DNA of 64,000 nucleotides from Coleofasciculus sp. FACHB-T130. GTDB taxonomy: Bacteria > Cyanobacteriota > Cyanobacteriia > Cyanobacteriales > FACHB-T130. Positions 55,523-63,543 of the stretch are shown here, piece after piece (the first letter of the stretch is position 1; each line of letters starts with the position of its first letter). The stretch lies in NCBI RefSeq assembly GCF_014695375.1, contig NZ_JACJOG010000005.1, positions 1 through 64,000 of the forward strand, read 5' to 3'. Below the pieces are notes generated by a model. That model was given only the letters and a program-made list of their open reading frames with translations, searched no databases and had not been told where the DNA came from. Position numbers and translations under genes: made by a program.

Positions 55523-57154
55523 CTACACTGGAGAAACCACGAGATTTACGAGGGTAGACCCGATCTCGTGGAGGGGGAGAACGAAATCTACACTTTCCGT
55601 CTCAATGGCGGCGCGAGGCATCTCAAAAAATTCCGATGTACTTTCATCTTGGGCGATCGCTAATCCACCCATCTTATGAATTGCCTGCACCCCGGTTGCA
55701 CCATCGCTGCCAATTCCAGAGAGAATAACCGCGATCGCCCGTTCTTTAAAACTCGCCGCCAGTGACTGCAATAGCAAGTCAGCAGAGGGGCGTGCAAAGT
55801 CAACGAGTACCGCCCCAGACAGGCAAAAAGTCCCCTCCGGGGTGACGAGTAGATGCTGATTTGGAGGAGCCACGTAGACCATCCCCGGTTTTAATAGCTC
55901 TCCTTCTTGTGCCTGCTTGAGTGGCAAGGTCGTAGGGCGATTTAAAGCGTCGGTTATCAAACTGGAGGCAGACTGAATGTCGGGTTTTTGCACCACAATA
56001 ATCGCTGCCGGAAAGTCCGAGGGGAAGGCAGGCAGGATGTGGCTTAAGGCTCTCAGCCCCCCCTCAGATGCCGCTAGCACCACTACTTTGAAAGGGGAGT
56101 GCGAATTTCCATTTCCGTCTGCACTCTCGCCTGATTCCTCACTCTGGGCTAGGGGTACTGTCGCAGGCAATTGACCTTGGAAAAGCCCCTGCCGGATGAA
56201 ATCAGAGCGTTGTTCCGCTTCTTTAGCTTTTGCTTCATAACGCTGTGCTGACAAAGTTTTGTTGCGATCTCGCGAATACTTCGCCATCTTATACATCAGC
56301 TCCGCACGCTCTTCTAGAGAACGGATTGCGGCCCACAGCGCCTCCTCCTGAGCCTGGGACTGCCCCGCTACCAGAGTCTCTGCTGAATAAGCGTGCCCCA
56401 CGCGACAGCGGTACTGGAGCAATCCTCTCTCATTCAGTTGGAACAAACTCCCGCCACAATCTGGACAAGTGAAGCTTGAGTGGGTTCCAGGCTTTCCCCG
56501 TTCCCGTAAAGCGGCTCCATCCACTTCCACAATATCGGTATCCGTATCAAATTCGCTTTCGCTAGACACAGTGCTGGCTCCTTCCTCTGCCACAGTTTCA
56601 TGGGCTAGACGCACTAAAGCAGGGGCGATTGACGACAGCGGCAGGATAAAATCAACATCTGCGTGTTCGATGGCGCTCTTTGGCATCCCTGAGAAAAAAG
56701 CGTCCGTTGGGTCTTGAACGACTGCCACGCCCCCTTGCCGCTTTAAATCGATCAGTCCCGCCGTGCCATCGTCGAGGGTACCCGACAATACCACCCCGAC
56801 TACCCGGCGTTTATACGCCCTCCCTGCGGTGCGAAACAGGGGATCGACTGCCGGACGAGCGTTGTTCTCTTTTGGCCCCTGCACCAAGCGGATATATCCG
56901 CGCTTCACCAGCAGGTGATAATCTGGCGGTGCTACATAGATTCGCCCATACTCAATCTTCTCATTGTTTTTAGCATGGTCTGCGTGCAAGGAACCATTCA
57001 AAAGCTGCGGCAGAATACTCTTACCCCACGCTGGAAAGTGAACGACGACGAAAATCGCAGCCGGAAGATCCGACGGCAAATCAGCGACCAATTGAGTCAA
57101 GGCTTCTACCCCCCCGGCGGAAGCTCCAATAACGATAATGTCGTGACCAGGCAT
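55523..57154 (-). CDS. Tandem CheB methylesterase protein (two CheB domains)
   Basis: I use the ATG at 57154 (543 residues), which has AGGAGAGG six bases upstream; the frame is open to 57190. Domain one (about 1-190) has the full catalytic set Ser12 (GASAGG), His39 (VVHFP) and Asp129 (TLDDG). A zinc-ribbon-like part (Cys230, Cys233, Cys250, with GHAY) and a coiled coil (about 262-325) follow. The second CheB domain (about 355-543) has Ser363 and Asp484, but the His position reads Lys390 (VVQKP). No receiver domain and no chemoreceptor genes are near. It may be a stand-alone protein glutamate methylesterase-like enzyme with a different target. Confidence 0.85.
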   Translation of the reverse strand: MPGHDIIVIGASAGGVEALTQLVADLPSDLPAAIFVVVHFPAWGKSILPQLLNGSLHADHAKNNEKIEYGRIYVAPPDYHLLVKRGYIRLVQGPKENNARPAVDPLFRTAGRAYKRRVVGVVLSGTLDDGTAGLIDLKRQGGVAVVQDPTDAFFSGMPKSAIEHADVDFILPLSSIAPALVRLAHETVAEEGASTVSSESEFDTDTDIVEVDGAALRERGKPGTHSSFTCPDCGGSLFQLNERGLLQYRCRVGHAYSAETLVAGQSQAQEEALWAAIRSLEERAELMYKMAKYSRDRNKTLSAQRYEAKAKEAEQRSDFIRQGLFQGQLPATVPLAQSEESGESADGNGNSHSPFKVVVLAASEGGLRALSHILPAFPSDFPAAIIVVQKPDIQSASSLITDALNRPTTLPLKQAQEGELLKPGMVYVAPPNQHLLVTPEGTFCLSGAVLVDFARPSADLLLQSLAASFKERAIAVILSGIGSDGATGVQAIHKMGGLAIAQDESTSEFFEMPRAAIETESVDFVLPLHEIGSTLVNLVVSPV

Positions 57155-57722
57155 TTGCCTCTCCTGATGGAACACTGCGGAAAAATCCATCCGATTGATG
57201 GAATGGGGTGAAAACTCTGCTCAATTAGTGATGATTGTACCTACGGCGGTTTTAGCTGAATTTCTACAAGGAAAATGTGCTTGGCGAGAAGCTCTATCCT
57301 TCTCTCGCCAAGCATCTTCTTGAGAGAACCACTATTTTCTGCCTTTCCTGTAAAGCTTGCAAGGCAGTGGAATTTTTAAAGCTTTGGCTTACTTATAACT
57401 AATGTAACTACTCGTGTTGCACCCATCTTCTAGCTGGGGAATGAGTTCACTATGAACTTTATAAGTGACCATAAATACAAAAAGCCTTGATGATTTACAG
57501 CACTAGAAGCTTGGTACTAGCGGCTGCTTTTTATTAAATTGCGTCTTGAAGCAGCCAGCAGACGTTGCTGCGGATTCAAAATAAATAATTTATAAGTTTT
57601 TGCACAAGCGATCGCTTTCTCTTTGCTTTCTCTTTGATGAGATCGGGAAAGTTCCATTACCCTAGAAGAGGCTTTCTCATCCAGTCTGAGTCGCAACCAA
57701 CGCTCTACCCCCGATTTCTGAA
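57155..57722. other. Intergenic region with a 12-base hairpin
   Basis: The spacer between divergent CheB and acetyltransferase genes. TGCTTGGCGAGA (57278-57289) is perfectly inverted at 57303-57314 with a 13-base loop. Nothing else is recognised. Confidence 0.5.
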
Positions 57723-58904
57723 ATGGTGGAACAACTTAAACCCCGCTATTCTGTTGCTTGGATTAGTAAAATCGCTGAAGTGCCCCAAGCCGAGTGGGAC
57801 GCGATCGCTCTGCCGTTGAAAACGCCTTTCCTAGAATGGGATTGGCTCAACAATATGGAAACTTCTGGTAGCGTCGGCGCTAAAACGGGTTGGCTACCCA
57901 CTCACCTAACGATATGGCGAGACAGGCAGCTAATTGGGGCTGCACCGCTTTATCTGAAAGGGCATAGTTATGGTGAATTTGTATTTGACCATCAGTGGGC
58001 AGATTTAGCCCAACGCTTAGGGGTGCAATACTATCCAAAATTGCTGGGAATGTCTCCGATGACCCCAGCGGAAGGCTATCGCTTCTTAATCGCCCCTGGT
58101 GAAGATGAGGATGAGCTAACCGAGCTAATGGTGGAGGCGATTGACCATTTTTGCCAAAAAAATCGGATTAGTGGATGTCATTTCCTCTATGTAGACCCCG
58201 AATGGCGACCGATTCTGGAACGACACGGTTTTACGCCGTGGCTGCACCATAGTTTCATTTGGCAAAACACGGGCTTTAATACGTTTGATGATTACCTGGG
58301 GGCTTTTAACGCCAATCAGCGCCGTAACATCAAACGGGAACGCAAGGCGGTAGAAAAAGCCGGTTTGCAAATCAGAACCCTCACGGGTGATGAGATTCCG
58401 AAGCCACTATTTTCGTTAATGTATGACTTCTACGCCGATACGTGCGACAAGTTTGGCTGGTGGGGAAGTAAGTATTTAACTCGGCGATTTTTTGAACAGT
58501 TGTATCCCCAGTATCGTCATCGAGTGTTATTTGTTGCCGCCTACGACGAGGAGAATGACCTGCACCCCATCGGAATGTCTTTTTGCCTCACCAAGGGTGA
58601 GCAACTATATGGGCGTTATTGGGGTAGCTACCAGGACATTGACTGTCTGCATTTTAATGCCTGCTACTACGCACCAATTGAGTGGGCGATCGCGCATGGC
58701 ATCCAAAGCTTCGACCCCGGTGCTGGTGGACGTCATAAAAAACGTCGCGGTTTCCCAGCTACTTCCAACTACAGTATGCATCGATTCTATAATCCGCGTT
58801 TGGGTCAAGTTCTGCGGACTCACATCCATCAAATCAACGAAATGGAGCAACTGGAAATTGATGCAATTAACCAGGAGTTACCTTTTGCCCAGCGCGATGA
58901 ATAA
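57723..58904 (+). CDS. FemAB-like/GNAT-fold acyltransferase (PF04339 type)
   Basis: The 393-residue protein has the features of the peptidogalycan biosynthesis/FemAB-like family: FLEWDWLNNMETSGSVGAKTGWLPTHL at the N-terminus, NANQRRNIKRERKAV in the middle, DFYADTCDKFGWWGSKYLTRRFFEQL and FDPGAGGRHKKRRGFPAT near the end. Members join an aminoacyl or acyl group to an amine. In cyanobacteria these proteins are widespread and uncharacterised. Another reading frame at 57634-57819 is a shadow. It is monocistronic. Confidence 0.83.
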   Translation: MVEQLKPRYSVAWISKIAEVPQAEWDAIALPLKTPFLEWDWLNNMETSGSVGAKTGWLPTHLTIWRDRQLIGAAPLYLKGHSYGEFVFDHQWADLAQRLGVQYYPKLLGMSPMTPAEGYRFLIAPGEDEDELTELMVEAIDHFCQKNRISGCHFLYVDPEWRPILERHGFTPWLHHSFIWQNTGFNTFDDYLGAFNANQRRNIKRERKAVEKAGLQIRTLTGDEIPKPLFSLMYDFYADTCDKFGWWGSKYLTRRFFEQLYPQYRHRVLFVAAYDEENDLHPIGMSFCLTKGEQLYGRYWGSYQDIDCLHFNACYYAPIEWAIAHGIQSFDPGAGGRHKKRRGFPATSNYSMHRFYNPRLGQVLRTHIHQINEMEQLEIDAINQELPFAQRDE

Positions 58905-59014
58905 AACAACCTTAAGAGGCACGAAAGCTCTGGAGAAATAGAGGAACGAACTAAACTTGAGATAGGCTGTAAGCCTGTTTACAGTGTCGATTGTTTAGAA
59001 ATCTCTTGATTTTT

Positions 59015-59398
59015 ATGCCTCAAACTGCTCAAGATTTAGCTGCCATTGATGACCAGCTTTCCAAACGTTATATTCACCTCGATCCGGCTGGATATTTCAT
59101 CATTTACCTGGATCGGGAAGCGGGGCTAATTTGCGCTAAACATTTCACGAATATCATTAACGAACGCGGTTTAGCAGTCGATCCCGAAACTGGCAAACCC
59201 ATCCCGGTGCGAGGCAAGGTAGAACGTACCCACACCGCTGTCTATAGTGGCAGAACAGCTAAAGAGCTTTGCATAAAAATTTTTGAGCAAACTCAGTCCG
59301 CCCCACTCACCATGCTGGATCATGCCGCTTATTTGGGGCGCGAATTTGTCAGGGCTGAGTTTGCTCTAATTAACGGGCAGGAGTACGTTCAAGACTAG
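59015..59398 (+). CDS. DUF4346 family protein
   Basis: From ATG 59015 the protein has 127 residues; an upstream ATG at 58991 would add eight. The family sequence LSKRYIHLDPAGYFIIYLDREAGLICAKHFTNIINERGLAVDPETGKPIP identifies DUF4346, a small cyanobacterial domain also found fused to other enzymes. No function is established. It is convergent with psb32; the palindrome CTAG at 59395-59398 provides both stop codons. Confidence 0.85.
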   Translation: MPQTAQDLAAIDDQLSKRYIHLDPAGYFIIYLDREAGLICAKHFTNIINERGLAVDPETGKPIPVRGKVERTHTAVYSGRTAKELCIKIFEQTQSAPLTMLDHAAYLGREFVRAEFALINGQEYVQD

Positions 59399-60135
59399 CC
59401 GGAGAAGCCTTGATAGAAAAAGTAAGTCACCATTGGAATGACAGTGGCAGCGAGCAGTAAGCCAACCACCCAGATAGTCGCGTTGCCAGTGTCGGTTTCT
59501 TCTGCCTTTTTAAAGGTTCTTTCGACGTTAACCGTATCTTTGACTTCCGGCGGACCTGGGTCTGGCTCACCTGTTAGTACGGCAATTAAGCGATCGCCTG
59601 CATCCGAAAAAGCTTGATTGTATTTGTCGCCTTCCCGCAGTGGCACCAGCACGGTTTCTTCGGCAATGCTCTTGGCGATATCATTGCTCAAGATAGACTT
59701 TACCTTTTCACCTGTGCGAATCGCAGTGTTGTTCGTAACGCTATCAATCACCAGTAAAATTTGATTCGCTTGCGCTTCTGGCGTGGGAAACCATTTTTCA
59801 AACAACTGATTGGTAAAACTTTCCACTGTTTCGCCATAATCGAGGTGGCGGATGGTCACAAATCGGACTTGATTGCCTGTGTCGTTGGCTAATTTATCCA
59901 AATCGGTATTAATTTGACCTTCGGTAAGGCGACTGAGAATTTCAGCTTTATCGAGAATCCAGTTGCGATCGCCTGCTGCTAAATTGGGAATTTGATAAAC
60001 GCCTGTAGCATTTACTGGCGCTGCGATTAGCTGAGTAGCCAGAACCATCAGGGCAATGGCTACTATCAGGCGCGTCTGGAATTTTATTCGGCGAAAGACT
60101 TGAGTGAGGAATTGTCTCATTGGATGAAATGACAA
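59395..60135 (-). CDS. psb32: Psb32/TPM-domain protein, photosystem II repair
   Basis: The 246-residue protein has an N-terminal signal (RLIVAIALMVLATQLIAAPVNA), a TPM domain (about 50-200; GDRNWILDKAEILSRLTEGQINTDLDKL and TIRHLDYGETVESFTNQLFEKWFP) and a single C-terminal membrane helix (about 222-243). The end keeps the protein tethered with the domain in the thylakoid lumen. Psb32 and its plant homologue TLP18.3 help photosystem II repair under light stress. The start may be the Met at 60120 (MRQFLTQ). The divergent gene at 60297 is only 161 bases away, with a 10-base inverted repeat (60178-60187 and 60236-60245) between. Confidence 0.88.
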   Translation of the reverse strand: MSFHPMRQFLTQVFRRIKFQTRLIVAIALMVLATQLIAAPVNATGVYQIPNLAAGDRNWILDKAEILSRLTEGQINTDLDKLANDTGNQVRFVTIRHLDYGETVESFTNQLFEKWFPTPEAQANQILLVIDSVTNNTAIRTGEKVKSILSNDIAKSIAEETVLVPLREGDKYNQAFSDAGDRLIAVLTGEPDPGPPEVKDTVNVERTFKKAEETDTGNATIWVVGLLLAATVIPMVTYFFYQGFSG

Positions 60136-60296
60136 AAATGACTTTTTTCAAAAAATACTACACAAACTCCCCGAAAACTCACTTTCGGTGAAGCGAACGT
60201 GTTAGTTTTTAAAAATAGCCTTTTTTCGGTTATATCGAAAGTGAGCGCGATAGGTTAGCAAAATAATCAATAAAATCGCTCTGGGTGGTATCAGCT

Positions 60297-60536
60297 ATGA
60301 GTTCACCAGAAATTTACAGGGGTTGGCTAATTGAAGCACGACCAGTATTCTGCGTTCAGGTTTGGAGTGCTGGTGGAGAATGCCTGATTCCCGTCCATAA
60401 TGCCAAAACTGAGGCAGAAGCACTGGAGTTGGCGAAGCGTTGGATCGACCTGCAAACAGCACCAGAAAATCCTCAGCCCAACTCGTTCGATCCATTTTCC
60501 AATGAGATTGACTACGACGATGATATTCCGTTTTGA
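60297..60536 (+). CDS. Small conserved hypothetical protein
   Basis: From ATG 60297, 79 residues: IYRGWLIEARPVFCVQVWSAGGECLIPVHNAKTEAEALELAKRWID, then an acidic Pro/Asp tail ending DDDIPF. It is probably an antiparallel-strand-plus-helix mini-domain. I recognise it only as a common small cyanobacterial protein. The DNA upstream carries the inverted repeat shared with psb32. Confidence 0.7.
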   Translation: MSSPEIYRGWLIEARPVFCVQVWSAGGECLIPVHNAKTEAEALELAKRWIDLQTAPENPQPNSFDPFSNEIDYDDDIPF

Positions 60537-60935
60537 GCGATCGCATCCTTTGAGTAATCTCATCGCACTGACGCGAGCTTAGAAATAAATTTCGACGAGA
60601 AGCTAAAGTAAGCTTTAGCTTACTGGTAAGCGGTTGAACCCGTTTCAACGGATGTTAGCTTTTAGCCCATTTAGTTCGGGGCTGTAGTCCGCGACTTGCT
60701 CTTGGCAATGGAAAGAGAGCGATCGCATCTAGAGTGGCAAAATTCGGTTCGCTTCAGTAAAGAGAATTGAGCCACTAACAAAGCGATCGCATTGTCTTAA
60801 TTTTTATGTAAAAAAATTCATAAAATTTAAACTACTTAAATCAAAAAATGATCCAAAAGTTAATGCATTTTTGGCGATATATTTGGGAACTCTAAAAATA
60901 GACAAGTTATCTGTAAGTGAATCTGGAGAAATCCT
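60537..60935. repeat. Intergenic region with palindromic repeats
   Basis: AGCTAAAG-TAAG-CTTTAGCT at 60601-60620 and a GTTGAA...TTCAAC pair at about 60633-60649 belong to cyanobacterial dispersed repeats. Three HIP1-like GCGATCGC sites also occur. No gene is seen. Confidence 0.5.
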
Positions 60936-61925
60936 ATGGATGCACAAGAACTGAAACAGCGCTATGAAGAAGGACAAAGAGATTTTAGCGGCGAAAATCT
61001 TATAGGGATAAACCTGGAAAGAGCCAATCTATCCGGGTCAGACTTTTCAGGAGCCTATCTATCAGCGGCAAACCTTAGTCGCGCAGTCCTAATCGGAGCA
61101 AACTTCAGTGGAGCCTGCCTGCATCGAGCCGATTTGAGTTTTGCCAAAGTCAACGAAGCACGATTCATCGAGACAGACTTGACAAAAGCCAACTTAAGAG
61201 GAGCTGTCCTCGTTAAGTCGGTGCTGGTCGGAGCAAAACTAAGTGGTGCAATCCTAACATCAGTAAATCTGCGTTTGTCAAACTTGCGCGGAGTTAACCT
61301 GTGCGGTTCGGACCTGCGGGGGATAAACTTGCGGTCGGCTAACTTGGTGGATGCTAACCTAAGTTGGGCAAATCTGAGTGGAGCCAGATTGAGCGGCGCA
61401 TTGCTGCGAGGAACGATACTCAACGGCGTACACCTGAGAGGAGCTTACTTAAATGGCGTCGATCTCAATGGCATAGACTTGGATGGCGTCAACCTCAGCG
61501 AGACCAAACTGAATGGAGCTAATCTGAGTGGTGCCAACCTAGCAGCCACAAATCTGTCTGAAGCCCAGATGCGTGTAACGATTCTATCTAGAGCAAATTT
61601 GCACGCATCCAATCTAAATCACTCCTCACTTGCCAAAGCAGACTTATGTGAAGCGAACTTAAGTAAGGCAGACTTGAGTCAAGCCAATTTGAGTGAAGCT
61701 GACATGACGGGAGCAAACCTAAATATGGCAAGCTTGCGTGAAGCCAACCTGAGTGAAGCAAGTTTGCGGGGAGCCTATTTGTGGGGAGCTAACTTGAATG
61801 TGGCAGAAATGCGTGGAGCCGACTTGACTGGTGCTAGCCTACGGGGAGCCTACCTGGAAGACTCTGATTGGCAACAAGCAATCTTAACGGGTGCAATCCT
61901 TCCGGATGGCACAGTCCACGAATAA
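60936..61925 (+). CDS. Pentapeptide-repeat protein
   Basis: The 329-residue protein is almost entirely A(D/N)LxX repeats starting near residue 20 (FSGENLIGINLERANLSGSDF) and running to the end; roughly 60 pentapeptides would give a quadrilateral beta-helix of about 15 coils. The repeats are mostly SGANL-, RGANL- and SEANL-like. No fused domain or signal peptide is seen. Such proteins are many in cyanobacteria; known ones protect gyrase or act in the lumen, but this cannot be told here. The gene is followed by two hairpins. Confidence 0.9.
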   Translation: MDAQELKQRYEEGQRDFSGENLIGINLERANLSGSDFSGAYLSAANLSRAVLIGANFSGACLHRADLSFAKVNEARFIETDLTKANLRGAVLVKSVLVGAKLSGAILTSVNLRLSNLRGVNLCGSDLRGINLRSANLVDANLSWANLSGARLSGALLRGTILNGVHLRGAYLNGVDLNGIDLDGVNLSETKLNGANLSGANLAATNLSEAQMRVTILSRANLHASNLNHSSLAKADLCEANLSKADLSQANLSEADMTGANLNMASLREANLSEASLRGAYLWGANLNVAEMRGADLTGASLRGAYLEDSDWQQAILTGAILPDGTVHE

Positions 61926-62078
61926 GTTATCTGGCGGGCATCCTGGGCGATACTTCTACCATTTGTATCTGTGGCTACAACATGAACTAAAGGGTAATTG
62001 GTAATTGTTTTCTCGTTACAGCTCATGAGCATTTATTTGTAGCAAGCATTTATAGAAAAAATGGTTTTAACACTCGAA

Positions 62079-62162
62079 GCGATACGCGCTAAGCGTATCG
62101 CTCCAATTCTATGTTGGTGCTGTTAGTTGTAGGTTCTCGTTTCCAAGCGTAAGAAACGAGAA
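62079..62162. terminator. Two hairpins between convergent genes
   Basis: GCGATACGC-GCTAA-GCGTATCGC at 62079-62101 is a perfect nine-base hairpin. TTCTCGTTTC (62134-62143) and GAAACGAGAA (62153-62162) form another, followed by ATTTTATTTT. They separate the pentapeptide gene from the DUF3140 gene. The first is of the scattered GCGATACGC type. Confidence 0.6.
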
Positions 62163-62216
62163 ATTTTATTTTGGGAAATTGGAGAGAGTTTTTGCAATTT
62201 CTTGGTAAAACTACAG

Positions 62217-62546
62217 TCACTTGAGCGGATCGTGACCCCAATTCATCAGTGAGTAGCGCCAGCGCGTGTGTTCTATATCGCCTGACGGCTGCTGTGCGCT
62301 GTGGCGGTGGACGTAACTAATCACTTTCTTAATGTGCGATATGTCATCTTCGCTGTACTCATCCTTCTTCTTGTGCAACAGCTCGATGATACGCTTACCG
62401 GATTTGTGACCTGTTGATTCTTCCTCTCCATCCTTCTGCCCAACAGCTTTAGAATCGTCTGTTTTTAGCCAGGACTCAATTTCCTGCGGTGTCATATTAA
62501 CAACGCTGTGAAACTCGTCGATAACTGATTTCACATCATTATTCAT
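62217..62546 (-). CDS. DUF3140 family protein
   Basis: The 109-residue protein has the DUF3140 pattern: VIDEFHSVVNMTPQEIESWLKTDDSKAVGQ, then GHKSGKRIIELLHKKKDEYSEDDISHIKKVISYVHRHSAQQP and SLMNWGHDP. It is likely a small DNA-binding-like or stress protein; no function is established. It forms a pair with the DUF2945 gene 9 bases upstream, both on the minus strand, so they are almost certainly co-transcribed. Confidence 0.88.
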   Translation of the reverse strand: MNNDVKSVIDEFHSVVNMTPQEIESWLKTDDSKAVGQKDGEEESTGHKSGKRIIELLHKKKDEYSEDDISHIKKVISYVHRHSAQQPSGDIEHTRWRYSLMNWGHDPLK

Positions 62547-62555
62547 AATTCAGCA

Positions 62556-62768
62556 TTACTCCTCTTTCTTTAAGGATTCAGGCTTGTGAGCAGCTTCTTT
62601 CCCAGTTTTTTCGCTTTCAACTAGATACTCAGGATTATCTTTGGATGCGGCGACATGGTGTCCTTTGATATCTGTGGGTGAAGTGAGTTTTTTCTTCACA
62701 GTGCCGCTGGTTTCACCTTGTGAGGTCTTCCATGTAACCTTGTCACCTTTCTTCAATTGATCGCTCAA
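62556..62768 (-). CDS. DUF2945 (HVA1/Tudor-like) protein
   Basis: The 70-residue basic protein begins MSDQLKKGDKVTWKTSQGETSGTVKKKL and matches the DUF2945/hypervirulence-associated Tudor-like family. It is probably one small beta-barrel. The family is often found next to DUF3140 genes in bacteria. Function unknown; a link to stress or DNA protection is often suggested by context only. Confidence 0.88.
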   Translation of the reverse strand: MSDQLKKGDKVTWKTSQGETSGTVKKKLTSPTDIKGHHVAASKDNPEYLVESEKTGKEAAHKPESLKKEE

Positions 62769-63543
62769 AGTTTGACTCCTGCTTAATATTTCTTTATCTA
62801 CTAACTGTCACATTATGGTGGCTGATTTCCAGGGAGTAATCAGTCTAGTTGCAGATTAGCCGCCCGAAGTTTGCTACCACAAATATGCCTTTTGTAAGTG
62901 GTTGATTGCTAGGAAAGTGATTACTTAATTGCAGAGTAAATTGCGCGATCGCAAGTGCGCCTAGATGCGAGTACAGCTCAATACATTAGTTAGTACTTAA
63001 ATTTACCTGGTAGCGATCGCGCCCAATTGCTTGATTTTGCTAGCACAATATTAAAAATTTTTCAAGTCGCCCAATCGACTGACACCCAACTGAGTTACCA
63101 AAAATAAGCGACTGGCAAGAAACTTTCAGCAAAGGTTATATCTGTAAAGCAAAGGGATTTGGCTGGCAACCTGAAAATTAGTATCGCCTGAGAGCAGTAC
63201 CATCTTATTTTACGATTGCCGATTTAAATTGCCGAAATTAATTACTGTCTAATCTTTCACAATCTGCAATTTTAAATCGTCTAACTAGATACCAGTTTCA
63301 TAAATCCCCTTTTTTTAAATTACTGATAAGTAGGGTAAATTCCAAATTTATTTTGAGGAATCCGAATTTTGCGACCTCTTCCTAAATCGATAATCAGATC
63401 GTGATTTTTCAAAGAACTTAGGCGATTAGAAACACTGAAATTCAATTTTGTGGAATCTGGACGCAAGAAAAACAGAAATTTCGATCGAGGTAGAGGTCAA
63501 AACCAGCGCCACATAAAACGGTAATCAACAAGGAGGAAACATA
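62769..63543. other. Intergenic region before the peroxidase gene
   Basis: A 775-base spacer. Most of it shows nothing. On the minus strand 63320-63496 a 58-codon open stretch (stop to stop) ends in SNRLSSLKNHDLIIDLGRG and RKIRIPQNKFGIY. This faintly resembles the wing of a CRP-type regulator and may be a decayed fragment; it lacks a start. GGAGGAAAC at 63531-63539 is the peroxidase ribosome site. Confidence 0.4.

Noticed and set aside
57634-57819. Out-of-frame short frame at the start of the acetyltransferase gene
   Set aside because: It overlaps the clearly supported gene from 57723 and has no family features.
61055-61423. Minus-strand frame of 122 codons opposite the pentapeptide gene
   Set aside because: It is the complement of the regular repeats, so it stays open without being a gene.
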